The position numbers and the translations under genes are program-made. A stretch of 64,000 bases of DNA, taken from contig CP066701.1 of the NCBI GenBank assembly GCA_016756695.1, forward strand, positions 2,012,001 to 2,076,000, read 5' to 3'. Within the stretch, counting starts at the first letter, position 1. Each line of letters starts with the position of its first letter. The stretch comes from Heyndrickxia sporothermodurans. GTDB taxonomy: Bacteria; Bacillota; Bacilli; Bacillales; Bacillaceae_C. Below are positions 27,523 through 36,860 of the stretch, piece after piece. The notes under the pieces were generated by a model. That model was not told the DNA's origin and did no database searches. It worked only from the letters and a program-made list of their open reading frames with translations.

Positions 27523-29360
27523 GTATTGTAAAAAGTTCTATGAAAACTAAATAGTTGTTTAGGTTACTTTCCATTTATTAGGTGGGGAGCTCCCGCAATC
27601 GCTCTTGACAAACACGCCAATGGTTTGATCCAAGGTTAACAAGGGCGAAGGGGACAAAAAGAAGGCATACCAAATAAGCCCTTGGTATTTTCATTTTAAA
27701 CCATTGGCAAGTTCGGTTTGTCAAGAGTTCGCTCCGCCGATTGCTAAATTTGTCCAAGGGCTCTGCTAAACAAAAAGTTAGGCGGATCTTTGTTCGACTA
27801 TCCATCGTTGAGCTAACTCGATGAGCTTTGTCCAACGCGCAGGCATGGTAGGAAGTCCTGATAACTTTGGATTCACAACGGGTACCTTGCCCTCTAGGGA
27901 TGCATGTGGTCGTAGAAAGTTAAAATACGCCGCAAACAAGGTGACAAAAGAAACAGATCCATGATCCGATCCAAATCCTTGTGTAGAGCGATAATTTCCT
28001 TTAAATGTGCGATTCAGTCTTTCGATAATCTGTTTTAACGGTCTGTATTCGGTTGAGATGGATCTTCATTTGTCAGCCCGATTACTTGCTTCACATCGAA
28101 AGAAATATCATTCTGAGCGAAGAAATGCTGGGCTAGAAGATAGATTGGATTTCCATCTACTACGAATGTAAGGTTTTCAGGGATCTCTTCCATCTTCAGT
28201 AGGACGTCGTTTATCGCTTGAATGGCGGATGCTGTATCACGATTAGGCGACACTCGGTACGAAAGGACGATCTTTTTCACCGCGTCAAAGAAGAAAAAGA
28301 GATAATGCCATTTTCCATTGACCCGGATATAGGTTTCGTCACCACAGAATTGATCTGAAAGCTCATAAGGATAGTGATCCACGTAAGGTTTAAGTAAAAG
28401 AGCCACACTATTTTCGTAGTTCAATATCGTCTGATGAGAAATAGCTACACCGTGAACATCTTGCATAATGGCAGCGGTCCTTCTTGCGGAAAGACCGTAA
28501 TTCACATGGTAGGTCAATATCAAACCTAACGTATGCGGAGAAGCATAGATTCTAGACAGATCAACAACTGGCAACTCCGGTGAATTCTTGGATAATGGTT
28601 GAAAATCAATGTGAAATTGGCGAAAAATATACCTTAACTTAAACGACTGGGGATCCTTTTTAAACTGTTTCTTTTCTTTGGAAGACATACCGTTTAATTT
28701 CTTTTGATAATACGGACAGTCGTCATTTTTACACTTAAACACATCGAAATCTTTTCGCTCCTTGATCTTATCGAGTGTTTTAGAACAATGAGGACATTTC
28801 AAAATACTCTTTCGAAAAACGATTCTTATCGCTGAAAAGGCAAGAACATACCTTGCATTGATACTGTCCCTTATCACCATTATTGGCATAAAGATAATCA
28901 GATGGTGCACCACACTTAGGACATTTCATTCCTTTAGGTACCGACACTTTTGCGTTCTTGTGTCTTCGAACGGGTTTAAGAGATTTCCCATGCTTCTCTT
29001 GGTACTCCGTTAGGAGGTTTCGATAATTCAGCTTTTCTGGGATTTCGATAATGGGAAGATCATCAACTTGTAGTTTTCGATAAGGTTTGTTAACAGGCTG
29101 CTGATCTTTCGGTTTATCAAACATACTCTTCCCAATAAGTAGGGTGAGTAATGTTCGAATTATTTGTTCTTGGAATTTTATAAAAGTTAGTAAATAGGTT
29201 ATAATTTGAGGGTACAACTTGTCACTTCCTTTTCTAAGGTTGTTGGGTGTGTGGTAACCTCAATTATCCTTAGATTTAGGGGGGTGGCAATTTTTTTGCT
29301 CAAAAATCCCTCTATTAAGGTAGTTTATAGCCTATTTTATATAAAAGTTTTGACAAAACG
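27522..29360 (-). mobile_element. Insertion sequence copy 2 (inactive), first of a tandem pair
   Basis: A 1839-bp element nearly identical to copy 1. It is flanked by CATTCATA at 27514-27521 and 29361-29368. The right flank is also the left flank of copy 3, so the two elements are separated by only one 8-bp duplication. It has lost bases relative to copies 1 and 3 at two places inside the transposase gene. Confidence 0.9.
27778..29217 (-). pseudogene. Transposase of IS copy 2, twice frameshifted
   Basis: The reading frame breaks near 28805, where AAAATACTCTTTCG replaces AAAATGGCCTCTTTCG (two bases lost). It breaks again near 28061, where GATGGATC replaces GATGGGATC or GATTGGATC (one base lost). 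The zinc-ribbon part (28780-29217), the central DDE part (28035-28913) and the C-terminal part are thus in three frames. Confidence 0.88.
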
Positions 29361-29624
29361 CATTCATAGGTATTGTAAAAAGTTCTATGAAAACTAAATA
29401 GTTGTTTAGGTTACTTTCCATTTATTAGGTGGGGAGCTCCCGCAATCGCTCTTGACAAACACGCCAATGGTTTGATCCAAGGTTAACAAGGGCGAAGGGG
29501 ACAAAAAGAAGGCATACCAAATAAGCCCTTGGTATTTTCATTTTAAACCATTGGCAAGTTCGGTTTGTCAAGAGTTCGCTCCGCCGATTGCTAAATTTGT
29601 CCAAGGGCTCTGCTAAACAAAAAG

Positions 29625-31067
29625 TTAGGCGGATCTTTGTTCGACTATCCATCGTTGAGCTAACTCGATGAGCTTTGTCCAACGCGCAGGCATGGTAGGA
29701 AGTCCTGATAACTTTGGATTCACAACGGGTACCTTGCCCTCTAGGGATGCATGTGGTCGTAGAAAGTTAAAATACGCCGCAAACAAGGTGACAAAAGAAA
29801 CAGATCCATGATCCGATCCAAATCCTTGTGTAGAGCGATAATTTCCTTTAAATGTGCGATTCAGTCTTTCAATAATCTGTTTTAACGGTCTGTATTCGGT
29901 TGAGATTGGATCTTCATTTGTCAGCCCGATTACTTGCTTCACATCAAAAGAAATATCATTCTGAGCGAAGAAATGCTGGGCTAGAAGATAGATTGGATTT
30001 CCATCTACTACGAATGTAAGGTTTTCAGGGATCTCTTCCATCTTCAGTAGGACGTCGTTTATCGCTTGAATGGCGGATGCTGTATCACGATTAGGCGACA
30101 CTCGGTACGAAAGGATGATCTTTTTCACCGCGTCAAAGAAGAAAAAGAGATAATGCCATTTTCCATTGACCCGGATATAGGTTTCGTCACCACAGAATTG
30201 ATCTGAAAGCTCATAAGGATAGTGATCCACGTATGGTTTAAGCAAAAGAGCCACACTATTTTCGTAGTTCAGTATCGTCTGATGGGAAATAGTCACGCCA
30301 TGAACATCCTGCATGATGGCAGCTGTCCTTCGTGCGGAAAGACCATAATTTACATGGTAGGTTAAAATTAAGCCTAGTGTATGCGGTGAAGCATAGATTC
30401 TAGACAAATCAACCACTGGCAACTCTGGGGAATTCTTAGACAATGGTTGAAAATCAATGTGAAATTGGCGAAAAATGTACCTTAGCTTAAACGATTGGGG
30501 ATCCTTTTTAAATTGTTTCTTTTCTTTGGAAGACATGCCGTTTAATTTTTTTTGATAATACGGACAGTCGTCATTTTTGCACTTGAACACATTGAAATCT
30601 TTACGCTCTTTGATCTTCTCTAGAGTTTTAGAACAATGAGGGCACTTCAAAATGGCTTCTTTCGAAAAACGATTCTTATCGCTGAAGAGACAAGAACATA
30701 CCTTGCATTGATACTGTCCTTTTTCACCATTATTGGCATAAAGATAGTCAGATGGTGCACCACACTTAGGACATTTCATTGCTTTAGGTACCGTCACTTT
30801 TGCGTTCTTTCGTCTTTGAACTGGTTTAAGGGATTTCCCATGCTTCTCTTGGTACTCCGTTAGGAGATTTCGATAATTCAGCTTTTCCGGGATTTCGATA
30901 ATGGGAAGATCATCAACTTGTAGTTTTCGATAAGGTTTGTTAACAGGCTGCTGATCTTTCGGTTTATCAAACATACTCTTCCCAATAAGTAGGGTGAGTA
31001 ATGTTCGAATCATTTGTTCTTGGAATTTTATAAAAGTTAGTAAATAGGTTATAATTTGAGGGTACAA
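29625..31067 (-). CDS. DDE transposase with N-terminal zinc ribbons (intact)
   Basis: A 480-aa transposase. Zinc ribbons KCPKCGAPSDYLYAN and CKVCSCLF lie at ~95-125, and KCPHCSKTLEK with CKNDDCPYY at ~140-170. The DDE catalytic core is similar to IS6/IS240: GDETYIRVNGKWHYLFFFFDA (first Asp), ENLTFVVDGNPIYL (second Asp) and QIIERLNRTFKG (Glu). An integrase-type C-terminus follows (YFNFLRPHASLEG). It is longer than classical IS6 transposases because of the zinc ribbons. It probably can mobilise all three copies, since their ends are nearly the same. Confidence 0.92.
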   Translation of the reverse strand: MYPQIITYLLTFIKFQEQMIRTLLTLLIGKSMFDKPKDQQPVNKPYRKLQVDDLPIIEIPEKLNYRNLLTEYQEKHGKSLKPVQRRKNAKVTVPKAMKCPKCGAPSDYLYANNGEKGQYQCKVCSCLFSDKNRFSKEAILKCPHCSKTLEKIKERKDFNVFKCKNDDCPYYQKKLNGMSSKEKKQFKKDPQSFKLRYIFRQFHIDFQPLSKNSPELPVVDLSRIYASPHTLGLILTYHVNYGLSARRTAAIMQDVHGVTISHQTILNYENSVALLLKPYVDHYPYELSDQFCGDETYIRVNGKWHYLFFFFDAVKKIILSYRVSPNRDTASAIQAINDVLLKMEEIPENLTFVVDGNPIYLLAQHFFAQNDISFDVKQVIGLTNEDPISTEYRPLKQIIERLNRTFKGNYRSTQGFGSDHGSVSFVTLFAAYFNFLRPHASLEGKVPVVNPKLSGLPTMPARWTKLIELAQRWIVEQRSA

Positions 31068-31086
31068 CTTGTCACTTCCTTTTTAG

Positions 31087-31129
31087 GAATTTTAGTGTTG
31101 TGTGGTAACCTCACTATTTCCTAAAATTC
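31087..31129 (-). other. Stem-loop in the transposase leader of IS copy 3
   Basis: GAATTTTAG (31087-31095) pairs perfectly with CTAAAATTC (31121-31129) around a loop with GGTAACC. Copies 1 and 2 have a different 7-bp perfect stem at this place, so paired changes kept the fold. It could limit read-in transcription into the transposase. Confidence 0.5.
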
Positions 31130-31234
31130 AGGGGGTGGCAATTTTTTTGCTCAAAAATCCCTCTATCAAGGTATTTTATAGCCTGTTTAATATAAAAGTT
31201 TTTACAATACGCATTCATAAACGGGGGGAGAATT

Positions 31235-32317
31235 ATGAAGAAGAAAAAATTTGTTTCTTTATTAGCAACATTATCATTATCTGCAACCTTGATTCTTTCA
31301 GCATGTAGCTCCGGAGAAAAAAGCTCCGGAACTAATAAGGGAAAAGCAAAAGATTTAGAAGACAAAATTGTTGTTTACTCACCACATGGAAAAGATATTT
31401 TAGGTCAATTTGAAAAGCTGTTTGAGGATAAATATGGAATTGATGTAGAATGGCTCGACATGGGCTCACAAGAGGTGTTGGACCGTGTCCGATCAGAGAA
31501 AAATAATCCTCAGGCAGATATATGGTGGGGAGCACCTTCGACAAGCTTTGATCAAGCTAAAGAAGAAGATCTATTAGAGCCTTATGAACCGTCTTATGCG
31601 AAGACGCTCGAAGAAGGTTTCCATGATCCTGAATGGTACTGGACTGGTACGAGTCAAACACCGGAAGTGATTATGTATAACTCTAAGCTTCTGAAAAAAG
31701 AAGATGCACCAAAAGATTGGGATGATCTTCTTGATCCAAAATGGAAGGATAAGGTTATTATTCGTTATCCACTAGCTTCTGGGACAATGAGAACCATTTT
31801 TTCAGCGATGATTTATCGTGATTTTAAAGATTCTCAAGATCCTGCTAAAGGCTATGAATGGTTGAAAAAACTGGATAACAATACAAAAGAATATTCGGCT
31901 AATCCAGAAATGATGTACAACAAAGTGGCCAAAGGGGAAGGGACTGTCACTGTTTGGGATATGCCTGATGTTGTTATGTTAAAAGAACAAAAGAAATACC
32001 CATTTGAGTTTATTATTCCTGAAAGTGGTACACCTGTTTTAACAGAAGGTATAGCGATGATAAAGAACGCTCCACATCCAAAGGCAGCAAAAGCATTCTA
32101 TGAATTTGTCAATACACCTGAGGCAGCAAAAATTTTAGCGGAAGAACATTATCGTATTCCGACGAGAAATGATGTAACCGATTTACCAGACTGGATTAAA
32201 AATACAGAAATAAAAGAGATGGATATTGATTGGAAAGTATTCCAAAGTAAATCGGATGAATGGATGAAATACTGGGATGAAAATATTAAAAATGGCGATA
32301 AACAGATAAAAGAATAG
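31235..32317 (+). CDS. Iron/amine-type ABC substrate-binding lipoprotein (family 1)
   Basis: A 360-aa protein with lipobox ILSACSS. It has the family-1 features of the ferric-iron, phosphonate and polyamine group: IVVYSPHGKDILGQFEKLFEDKYGIDVEWLDMGS, ADIWWGAPSTSFDQA and the C-terminal WKVFQSKSDEWMKYWDE. GGGGGGAG is 6 bases before the ATG. Originally it began 16 bases after the ROK stop; two insertion sequences now separate them. Despite the FbpA/FutA-like frame, operon context (lyase, deacetylase, ROK) suggests an organic substrate rather than iron. Confidence 0.9.
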   Translation: MKKKKFVSLLATLSLSATLILSACSSGEKSSGTNKGKAKDLEDKIVVYSPHGKDILGQFEKLFEDKYGIDVEWLDMGSQEVLDRVRSEKNNPQADIWWGAPSTSFDQAKEEDLLEPYEPSYAKTLEEGFHDPEWYWTGTSQTPEVIMYNSKLLKKEDAPKDWDDLLDPKWKDKVIIRYPLASGTMRTIFSAMIYRDFKDSQDPAKGYEWLKKLDNNTKEYSANPEMMYNKVAKGEGTVTVWDMPDVVMLKEQKKYPFEFIIPESGTPVLTEGIAMIKNAPHPKAAKAFYEFVNTPEAAKILAEEHYRIPTRNDVTDLPDWIKNTEIKEMDIDWKVFQSKSDEWMKYWDENIKNGDKQIKE

Positions 32318-32331
32318 GAAGTGAACTAGAA

Positions 32332-33435
32332 ATGGCGTCTATTAATCTCGAAAACGTCCAAAAAGCCTTTGGAAAAGTCGTTGCTGTAGATCAGCTAAAT
32401 TTAAAAATAAACGAAGGGGAGTTTTTTACCTTTTTAGGACCAAGTGGCTGTGGGAAAACGACAACTCTTCGAATGATTGCCGGTTTTTATTATCCATCTA
32501 AAGGTGTTGTTCGTTTTGGAGAAAAGGACATGACGCGTGTTCCTCCCGAAAAAAGAAATACAGGCATGGTTTTTCAAAACTATGCCTTGTTTCCTCATAT
32601 GACGGTTTTCGAAAATGTAGCATTCGGATTAAAAGTTAGAAAAGTCGCATCAAGTGAAATAAAAAAGAGAGTTAAAGAAGTACTAGAGAAAGTTCGTTTA
32701 GAAAAATATAGTGATCGTCAAGTGAGTCAATTAAGTGGAGGGCAGCAGCAACGTGTCGCACTGGCAAGGGCATTAGTAATTGAACCCGAAATTCTCTTAT
32801 TGGATGAACCGTTAAGTAATCTAGATGCAAAATTACGGGATGAAATGAGAACAGAAATTTTGCGACTACAACGTGATTATCATATAACAACGATTTACGT
32901 GACACATGACCAAGCAGAAGCTTTATCAATGAGTGACCGCATTGCCGTCTTTAATTTTGGGGTTTGTCATCAAGTAGGGACTCCTTCAGAAATATATAAT
33001 GAACCAGCCAATGATTTTGTTGCTAGCTTCATAGGGGAAATTAACTTTATCCCAATGAAAATAGAAAAAACAGACAAGCAGACGATTGAAGTGAGTATCC
33101 TTGATGGTTCTAAAAGGTTACATGTGAACCATACCCCATTTAATTACCGAGAACCTAAGGCAAACGAGGATGTCGTTCTTTCAATTAGACCTGAATCTAT
33201 TAAACTATCACCCAATCGATTTGATAGCGTGAATGCGCTGGAAGGAAAGCTTGAGCTGATTCAATTTTTTGGTTCAATGATTGAAGTGTTAGTCAATGTA
33301 AATGGTTTGATGCTCAAAGTAAATATGTTAAATTCGAATGATTTGTCGCATCTTCAAAAAGGCACGAATGTTTGGATCAATCTTCCGGAAGAAAGTATCC
33401 GTATTATTCCAAAGATAAGCGGTGAAATAAAATGA
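32332..33435 (+). CDS. ABC ATPase, PotA/FbpC-like
   Basis: A 367-aa ATPase. Walker A is GPSGCGKTTT, followed by FQNYALFPHMTVFENVAFGL, signature LSGGQQQRVALARAL, Walker B LLLDEPLSNLD and THDQAEAL, then a C-terminal TOBE-like domain (SIRPESIKLS). It overlaps the permease gene by four bases. It energises the importer formed with the binding protein and fused permease. Confidence 0.93.
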   Translation: MASINLENVQKAFGKVVAVDQLNLKINEGEFFTFLGPSGCGKTTTLRMIAGFYYPSKGVVRFGEKDMTRVPPEKRNTGMVFQNYALFPHMTVFENVAFGLKVRKVASSEIKKRVKEVLEKVRLEKYSDRQVSQLSGGQQQRVALARALVIEPEILLLDEPLSNLDAKLRDEMRTEILRLQRDYHITTIYVTHDQAEALSMSDRIAVFNFGVCHQVGTPSEIYNEPANDFVASFIGEINFIPMKIEKTDKQTIEVSILDGSKRLHVNHTPFNYREPKANEDVVLSIRPESIKLSPNRFDSVNALEGKLELIQFFGSMIEVLVNVNGLMLKVNMLNSNDLSHLQKGTNVWINLPEESIRIIPKISGEIK

Positions 33436-35120
33436 TAAAAAATAGGAATAATCGTCTAACGATTTTATTATTAATTCCAATCTTATTGATTTTAATTGCC
33501 TATGTTCTTTATCCATCCATTAAGACATTGATTGAGAGCTTATATCAAGGAGAAACTTTTACATTTGCGAATTACTCAGACTTTTTTGTTCAAGAATCAA
33601 AAACAAATTTAGAGGCTTTGTGGAATTCAGTTTATATTTCTCTTTTAAGTGTATTTGTCAGTGCTTTAATAGGGATTCCATTGGCAATCATTTTTAATCG
33701 ATATGACTTTCCTGGAAGGAGTTTCTTTTCAACTGCAGCCATCATGCCAATGGTTTTACCTTCACTAGTAGGTGTAATGGCATTTATGTTTTTATATGGT
33801 GAAACGGGTTTAATTCCTAATGGCATTAAGGACTTGTTTGGTTTAGAAAAAGTTCCTTTTAAGCTTGGGGGAGTATCGGGGATATTGATTGTCCATGCCT
33901 ATACGATGTACGTGTATTTTTACATGACTGTATCGTCCGCCATCAATAAAATTGACCCAAGTTTAGAGGAGGCTGCCCATAACTTAGGGGCGAGTAAGTT
34001 TAAAGTGTTTTGGAAAGTTACTTTTCCATTATTAACACCAGCTATTGTTGCCGCATCCCTTCTTGTATTTATGATATCAATGGCTTCATTTAGTGCCCCA
34101 TTCCTGCTTGCAGGTGGTTATCGGGTGTTAAGCTTACAGATATATTTTTCCAAAATCAATGGGGATATGGAAATTGCCGCTACCCAATCGGTTATTTTAT
34201 CCATTGTATCGATTAGTTTCCTAATTTTTATGAGATGGTATCAGAATCGAAAGGACTATCGAATGGCAACAAAGGGAATAGGAGCCCATCGAAGTGAGGT
34301 GAAAAATCCGTTTGTTAAATGGATCCTTGTTGTATCTGGAGTCATCGCTGTTATTATATTATTGCTTCCGCATTTGACTATTTTATTACTATCTCTCGTT
34401 CCAGATGGTACGTGGACATGGCAAACATATCCGACTGTGTTTAACATTGAAAATTATCGTCTATTATTAGACGATCCAAATATATGGAAACCAATCAAAA
34501 ATAGTTTATTGCTTGCTATCCTTGCAACTGCTGGAAATTTAGTGTTTGGTGTTTTTGCCTCTTACTTATTAGTTAAACGAAAATTTGTAGGGAAGAGCTT
34601 TGTCGACATTCTAGTAATGATTCCGTGGGCCTTGCCAGCAACGGTTATCGGGATGAATTTAATATTTGCTTTCAATGAACCAAATATCTTTTCATTCGGA
34701 AATATTTTAGTCGGGACTTTCTGGATTCTTCCTTTAGCCTATTTTGTCCGGCATATTCCGTTGGTCGTTCGTTCGACGAATGCTGTTTTAGAGCAGTTGG
34801 ATGATTCATTGGAAGAAGCTTCCCGAAATTTAGGAGCTAAATGGTTTTATACATTTAGGAAGGTGATATTACCGATTATTATGCCTGGGGTAATGTCAGG
34901 AACATTGCTTGCGTTCGTTGAATCTGTAGGTGAATTCCCAACATCGGTTCTCTTGTATACCTTATCGAACCGACCAATTTCAATTGAAATTATGAACCAA
35001 CTGCGAATGTTTAACATGGGGCAAGCAGCAGCATATGGAATGTTTCAAATCATTCTTATTGCACTTGTGCTCTTTATCTCCAATAAGTTTTTCGGTGTAA
35101 AAGCTGAGCAATCGTTATAA
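33432..35120 (+). CDS. Fused two-domain ABC permease (FbpB-like)
   Basis: A 562-aa membrane protein holding two permease units in one chain. The first EAA loop is LEEAAHNLGASKFKVFWKVTFPLL (~180) and the second is LEEASRNLGAKWFYTFRKVILPIIMPG (~460); each half has about six helices. Such fusions are typical of the ferric/thiamine/phosphonate transporter group. One chain makes the whole channel, so no separate second permease is needed. Confidence 0.92.
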   Translation: MIKNRNNRLTILLLIPILLILIAYVLYPSIKTLIESLYQGETFTFANYSDFFVQESKTNLEALWNSVYISLLSVFVSALIGIPLAIIFNRYDFPGRSFFSTAAIMPMVLPSLVGVMAFMFLYGETGLIPNGIKDLFGLEKVPFKLGGVSGILIVHAYTMYVYFYMTVSSAINKIDPSLEEAAHNLGASKFKVFWKVTFPLLTPAIVAASLLVFMISMASFSAPFLLAGGYRVLSLQIYFSKINGDMEIAATQSVILSIVSISFLIFMRWYQNRKDYRMATKGIGAHRSEVKNPFVKWILVVSGVIAVIILLLPHLTILLLSLVPDGTWTWQTYPTVFNIENYRLLLDDPNIWKPIKNSLLLAILATAGNLVFGVFASYLLVKRKFVGKSFVDILVMIPWALPATVIGMNLIFAFNEPNIFSFGNILVGTFWILPLAYFVRHIPLVVRSTNAVLEQLDDSLEEASRNLGAKWFYTFRKVILPIIMPGVMSGTLLAFVESVGEFPTSVLLYTLSNRPISIEIMNQLRMFNMGQAAAYGMFQIILIALVLFISNKFFGVKAEQSL

Positions 35121-35177
35121 CTAGTGAGATTTGTGAAATAGGTAAAATAATAATGCAAACGAAATCGGAGTGTTAAC

Positions 35178-36668
35178 ATGAATAAATTGGATGAATTTAT
35201 TAAAGAGGAAGGTAATGTTTTTCCAGGAAAAACTTATGTCGAAGAGCTATTAAAGCCTGTATTTAATGACCAAAGGGATTACTTATTTCATGTTATGTTT
35301 GATATTCATCGCGCACATGTGATTATGTTGTCTGAACAAAAGATTATTAGTGTTGAAGAGGCTAAGGTGATGCTAGATGGGATCAATAAAGTGGCAAAAA
35401 CAGATACGGCTTCTTTATGTTATGAACCACAATTTGAAGATTTATTTTTTATGATGGAAGCAAAAATCGGTGATGTAATTGGTGAAGAATTAGCAGGGAA
35501 AATTCATATTGCCCGAAGTCGAAATGATATGGGTGTTGCAATGTATCGATTAGTATTGCGAGAGCATCTTCTTACAACGCTTGGAAATTCCTACCAATTA
35601 AGCGAAGCGTTACTAGATCTATCTGAAATGCATATTGAAACATATATGACTGGCTATACACATACACAACCAGCACAACCAACGACACTTGGTCATTATT
35701 TATTAGCCGTCTATGATGTATTACAAAGAGATATTAAACGCTTATGGTCGGCTTTTGAAACGGTGAATCAATCACCACTTGGTGCAGCTGCTTTAACGAC
35801 TACAGGCTTTCCAATCTGCCGTGATCGAACTTGTGGATTATTAGGGTTTGATCGTGTGATTGAAAACTCCTATGATTCAATTGCTGGTGCTGATTATATA
35901 TTAGAAACCTCAACATCATTGATGACATTAATGGTTAATACGGGTAGATGGATTCAGGACTTTTTGCAACACGTAACAAGAGAATTCGGCTCATTTATTG
36001 TGGCAGATCCTTATGTACAAATAAGCAGTATTATGCCTCAAAAAAGAAACCCAGTTTCCATCGAGCATTCTCGTTCAATCGCAAGTAGTGCCTATGGGGA
36101 TGCTCTAGCTGCAATGAACATGATTCACAATACCCCTTTTGGTGATATTGTTGATACGGAGGATGATCTGCAGCCACATTTATATCGTGCCTTTAATAAT
36201 GCAAATCGAGTATTGAGACTCATGTATGCCGTTATTAGCACATTGAAGGTAAACAAAGAACATATGGCAAAGATGGCCAGAAAATCTAGCATTACAATTA
36301 CGGAATTAGCGGATACATTAGCACGAGATTTTGATATTCCATTCAGAAAAGCCCATTCTATAGCTAGCCATATTTCGAAAGTCACGGTTAAAGAGAAAAA
36401 AGAACTTTATGATTGGGATAGTAAAGAAATTAATCAGATTATCAAGGAATATTTCGATGTAGCGTTAACTGAAGAAGAGTGGAAGAAGATCATTTCTCCA
36501 GAATATTTTGTGGAAATAAGAAAAATCCAAGGTGGTCCTAGCTCGGATGAGGTAACAAGAATGATTGCTGGCAGAAAGGGATTACTTTTAAACAAGTTGA
36601 AAGTATATGAGAGAATTAGTAATCAGCTGAATGCAAAGCACAAGGAACTTGTTGAATATAGGTTATAA
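35178..36668 (+). CDS. Argininosuccinate-lyase-family enzyme, probably a catabolic C-N lyase
   Basis: A 496-aa member of the aspartase/fumarase superfamily. Motifs are HIARSRNDM (~115), the TGYTHTQPAQPTTLGHY segment (~160) and the catalytic loop SSIMPQKRNPVSIEH (~280), followed by HNTPFGDIVDTEDDLQP. It is ~30 residues longer than typical ArgH, and no other arginine genes are nearby. Lyases of this branch include EDDS lyase, which eliminates fumarate from an N-succinyl amine (family knowledge from memory). In this operon it likely splits the imported substrate to fumarate plus an amine. ArgH activity cannot be excluded. Confidence 0.8.
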   Translation: MNKLDEFIKEEGNVFPGKTYVEELLKPVFNDQRDYLFHVMFDIHRAHVIMLSEQKIISVEEAKVMLDGINKVAKTDTASLCYEPQFEDLFFMMEAKIGDVIGEELAGKIHIARSRNDMGVAMYRLVLREHLLTTLGNSYQLSEALLDLSEMHIETYMTGYTHTQPAQPTTLGHYLLAVYDVLQRDIKRLWSAFETVNQSPLGAAALTTTGFPICRDRTCGLLGFDRVIENSYDSIAGADYILETSTSLMTLMVNTGRWIQDFLQHVTREFGSFIVADPYVQISSIMPQKRNPVSIEHSRSIASSAYGDALAAMNMIHNTPFGDIVDTEDDLQPHLYRAFNNANRVLRLMYAVISTLKVNKEHMAKMARKSSITITELADTLARDFDIPFRKAHSIASHISKVTVKEKKELYDWDSKEINQIIKEYFDVALTEEEWKKIISPEYFVEIRKIQGGPSSDEVTRMIAGRKGLLLNKLKVYERISNQLNAKHKELVEYRL

Positions 36669-36740
36669 ATCGGATCGGATGTAGTTGAATGTTAAATTTC
36701 TAATTGTGAATTTTCCATATTAATAGTTAAGTAGTACAAA

Positions 36741-36782
36741 AAAGACCCTCAACATCGTTACAAACGAAGAGTGGGTCTTTTC
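36741..36782. terminator. Bidirectional terminator after the lyase gene
   Basis: AAAGACCC (36741-36748) pairs with GGGTCTTT (36773-36780) and is flanked by A and T runs. It separates the lyase operon from the converging HAD gene. Confidence 0.75.
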
Positions 36783-36860
36783 TACATTATATTGGGAAAG
36801 AAGGTTATTGTAAAAAAGGTCATTAGAGGTCGTAACTATAGGAATGGAATCAAAGAACTG

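Larger units (their letters stand above)
29369..31211 (-). mobile_element. Insertion sequence copy 3 (intact), second of a tandem pair
   Basis: A 1843-bp element bounded by CATTCATA at 29361-29368 and 31212-31219. Its ends agree better than those of copies 1 and 2 (left GGTATTGTAAAAAG, right reverse complement CGTATTGTAAAAAC). It is the only copy with an unbroken transposase. The left ~40 percent is nearly identical to copies 1 and 2, while the right part, from about 30230, differs at many positions: a mosaic structure. Confidence 0.92.

Noticed and set aside
31235-33435. Assignment of the 31.2-35.1 kb transporter as a ferric-iron importer
   Set aside because: The family allows it, but I see no Fur-like box, and the ROK gene, cre site and downstream lyase suggest an organic substrate; the iron label would rest only on fold.
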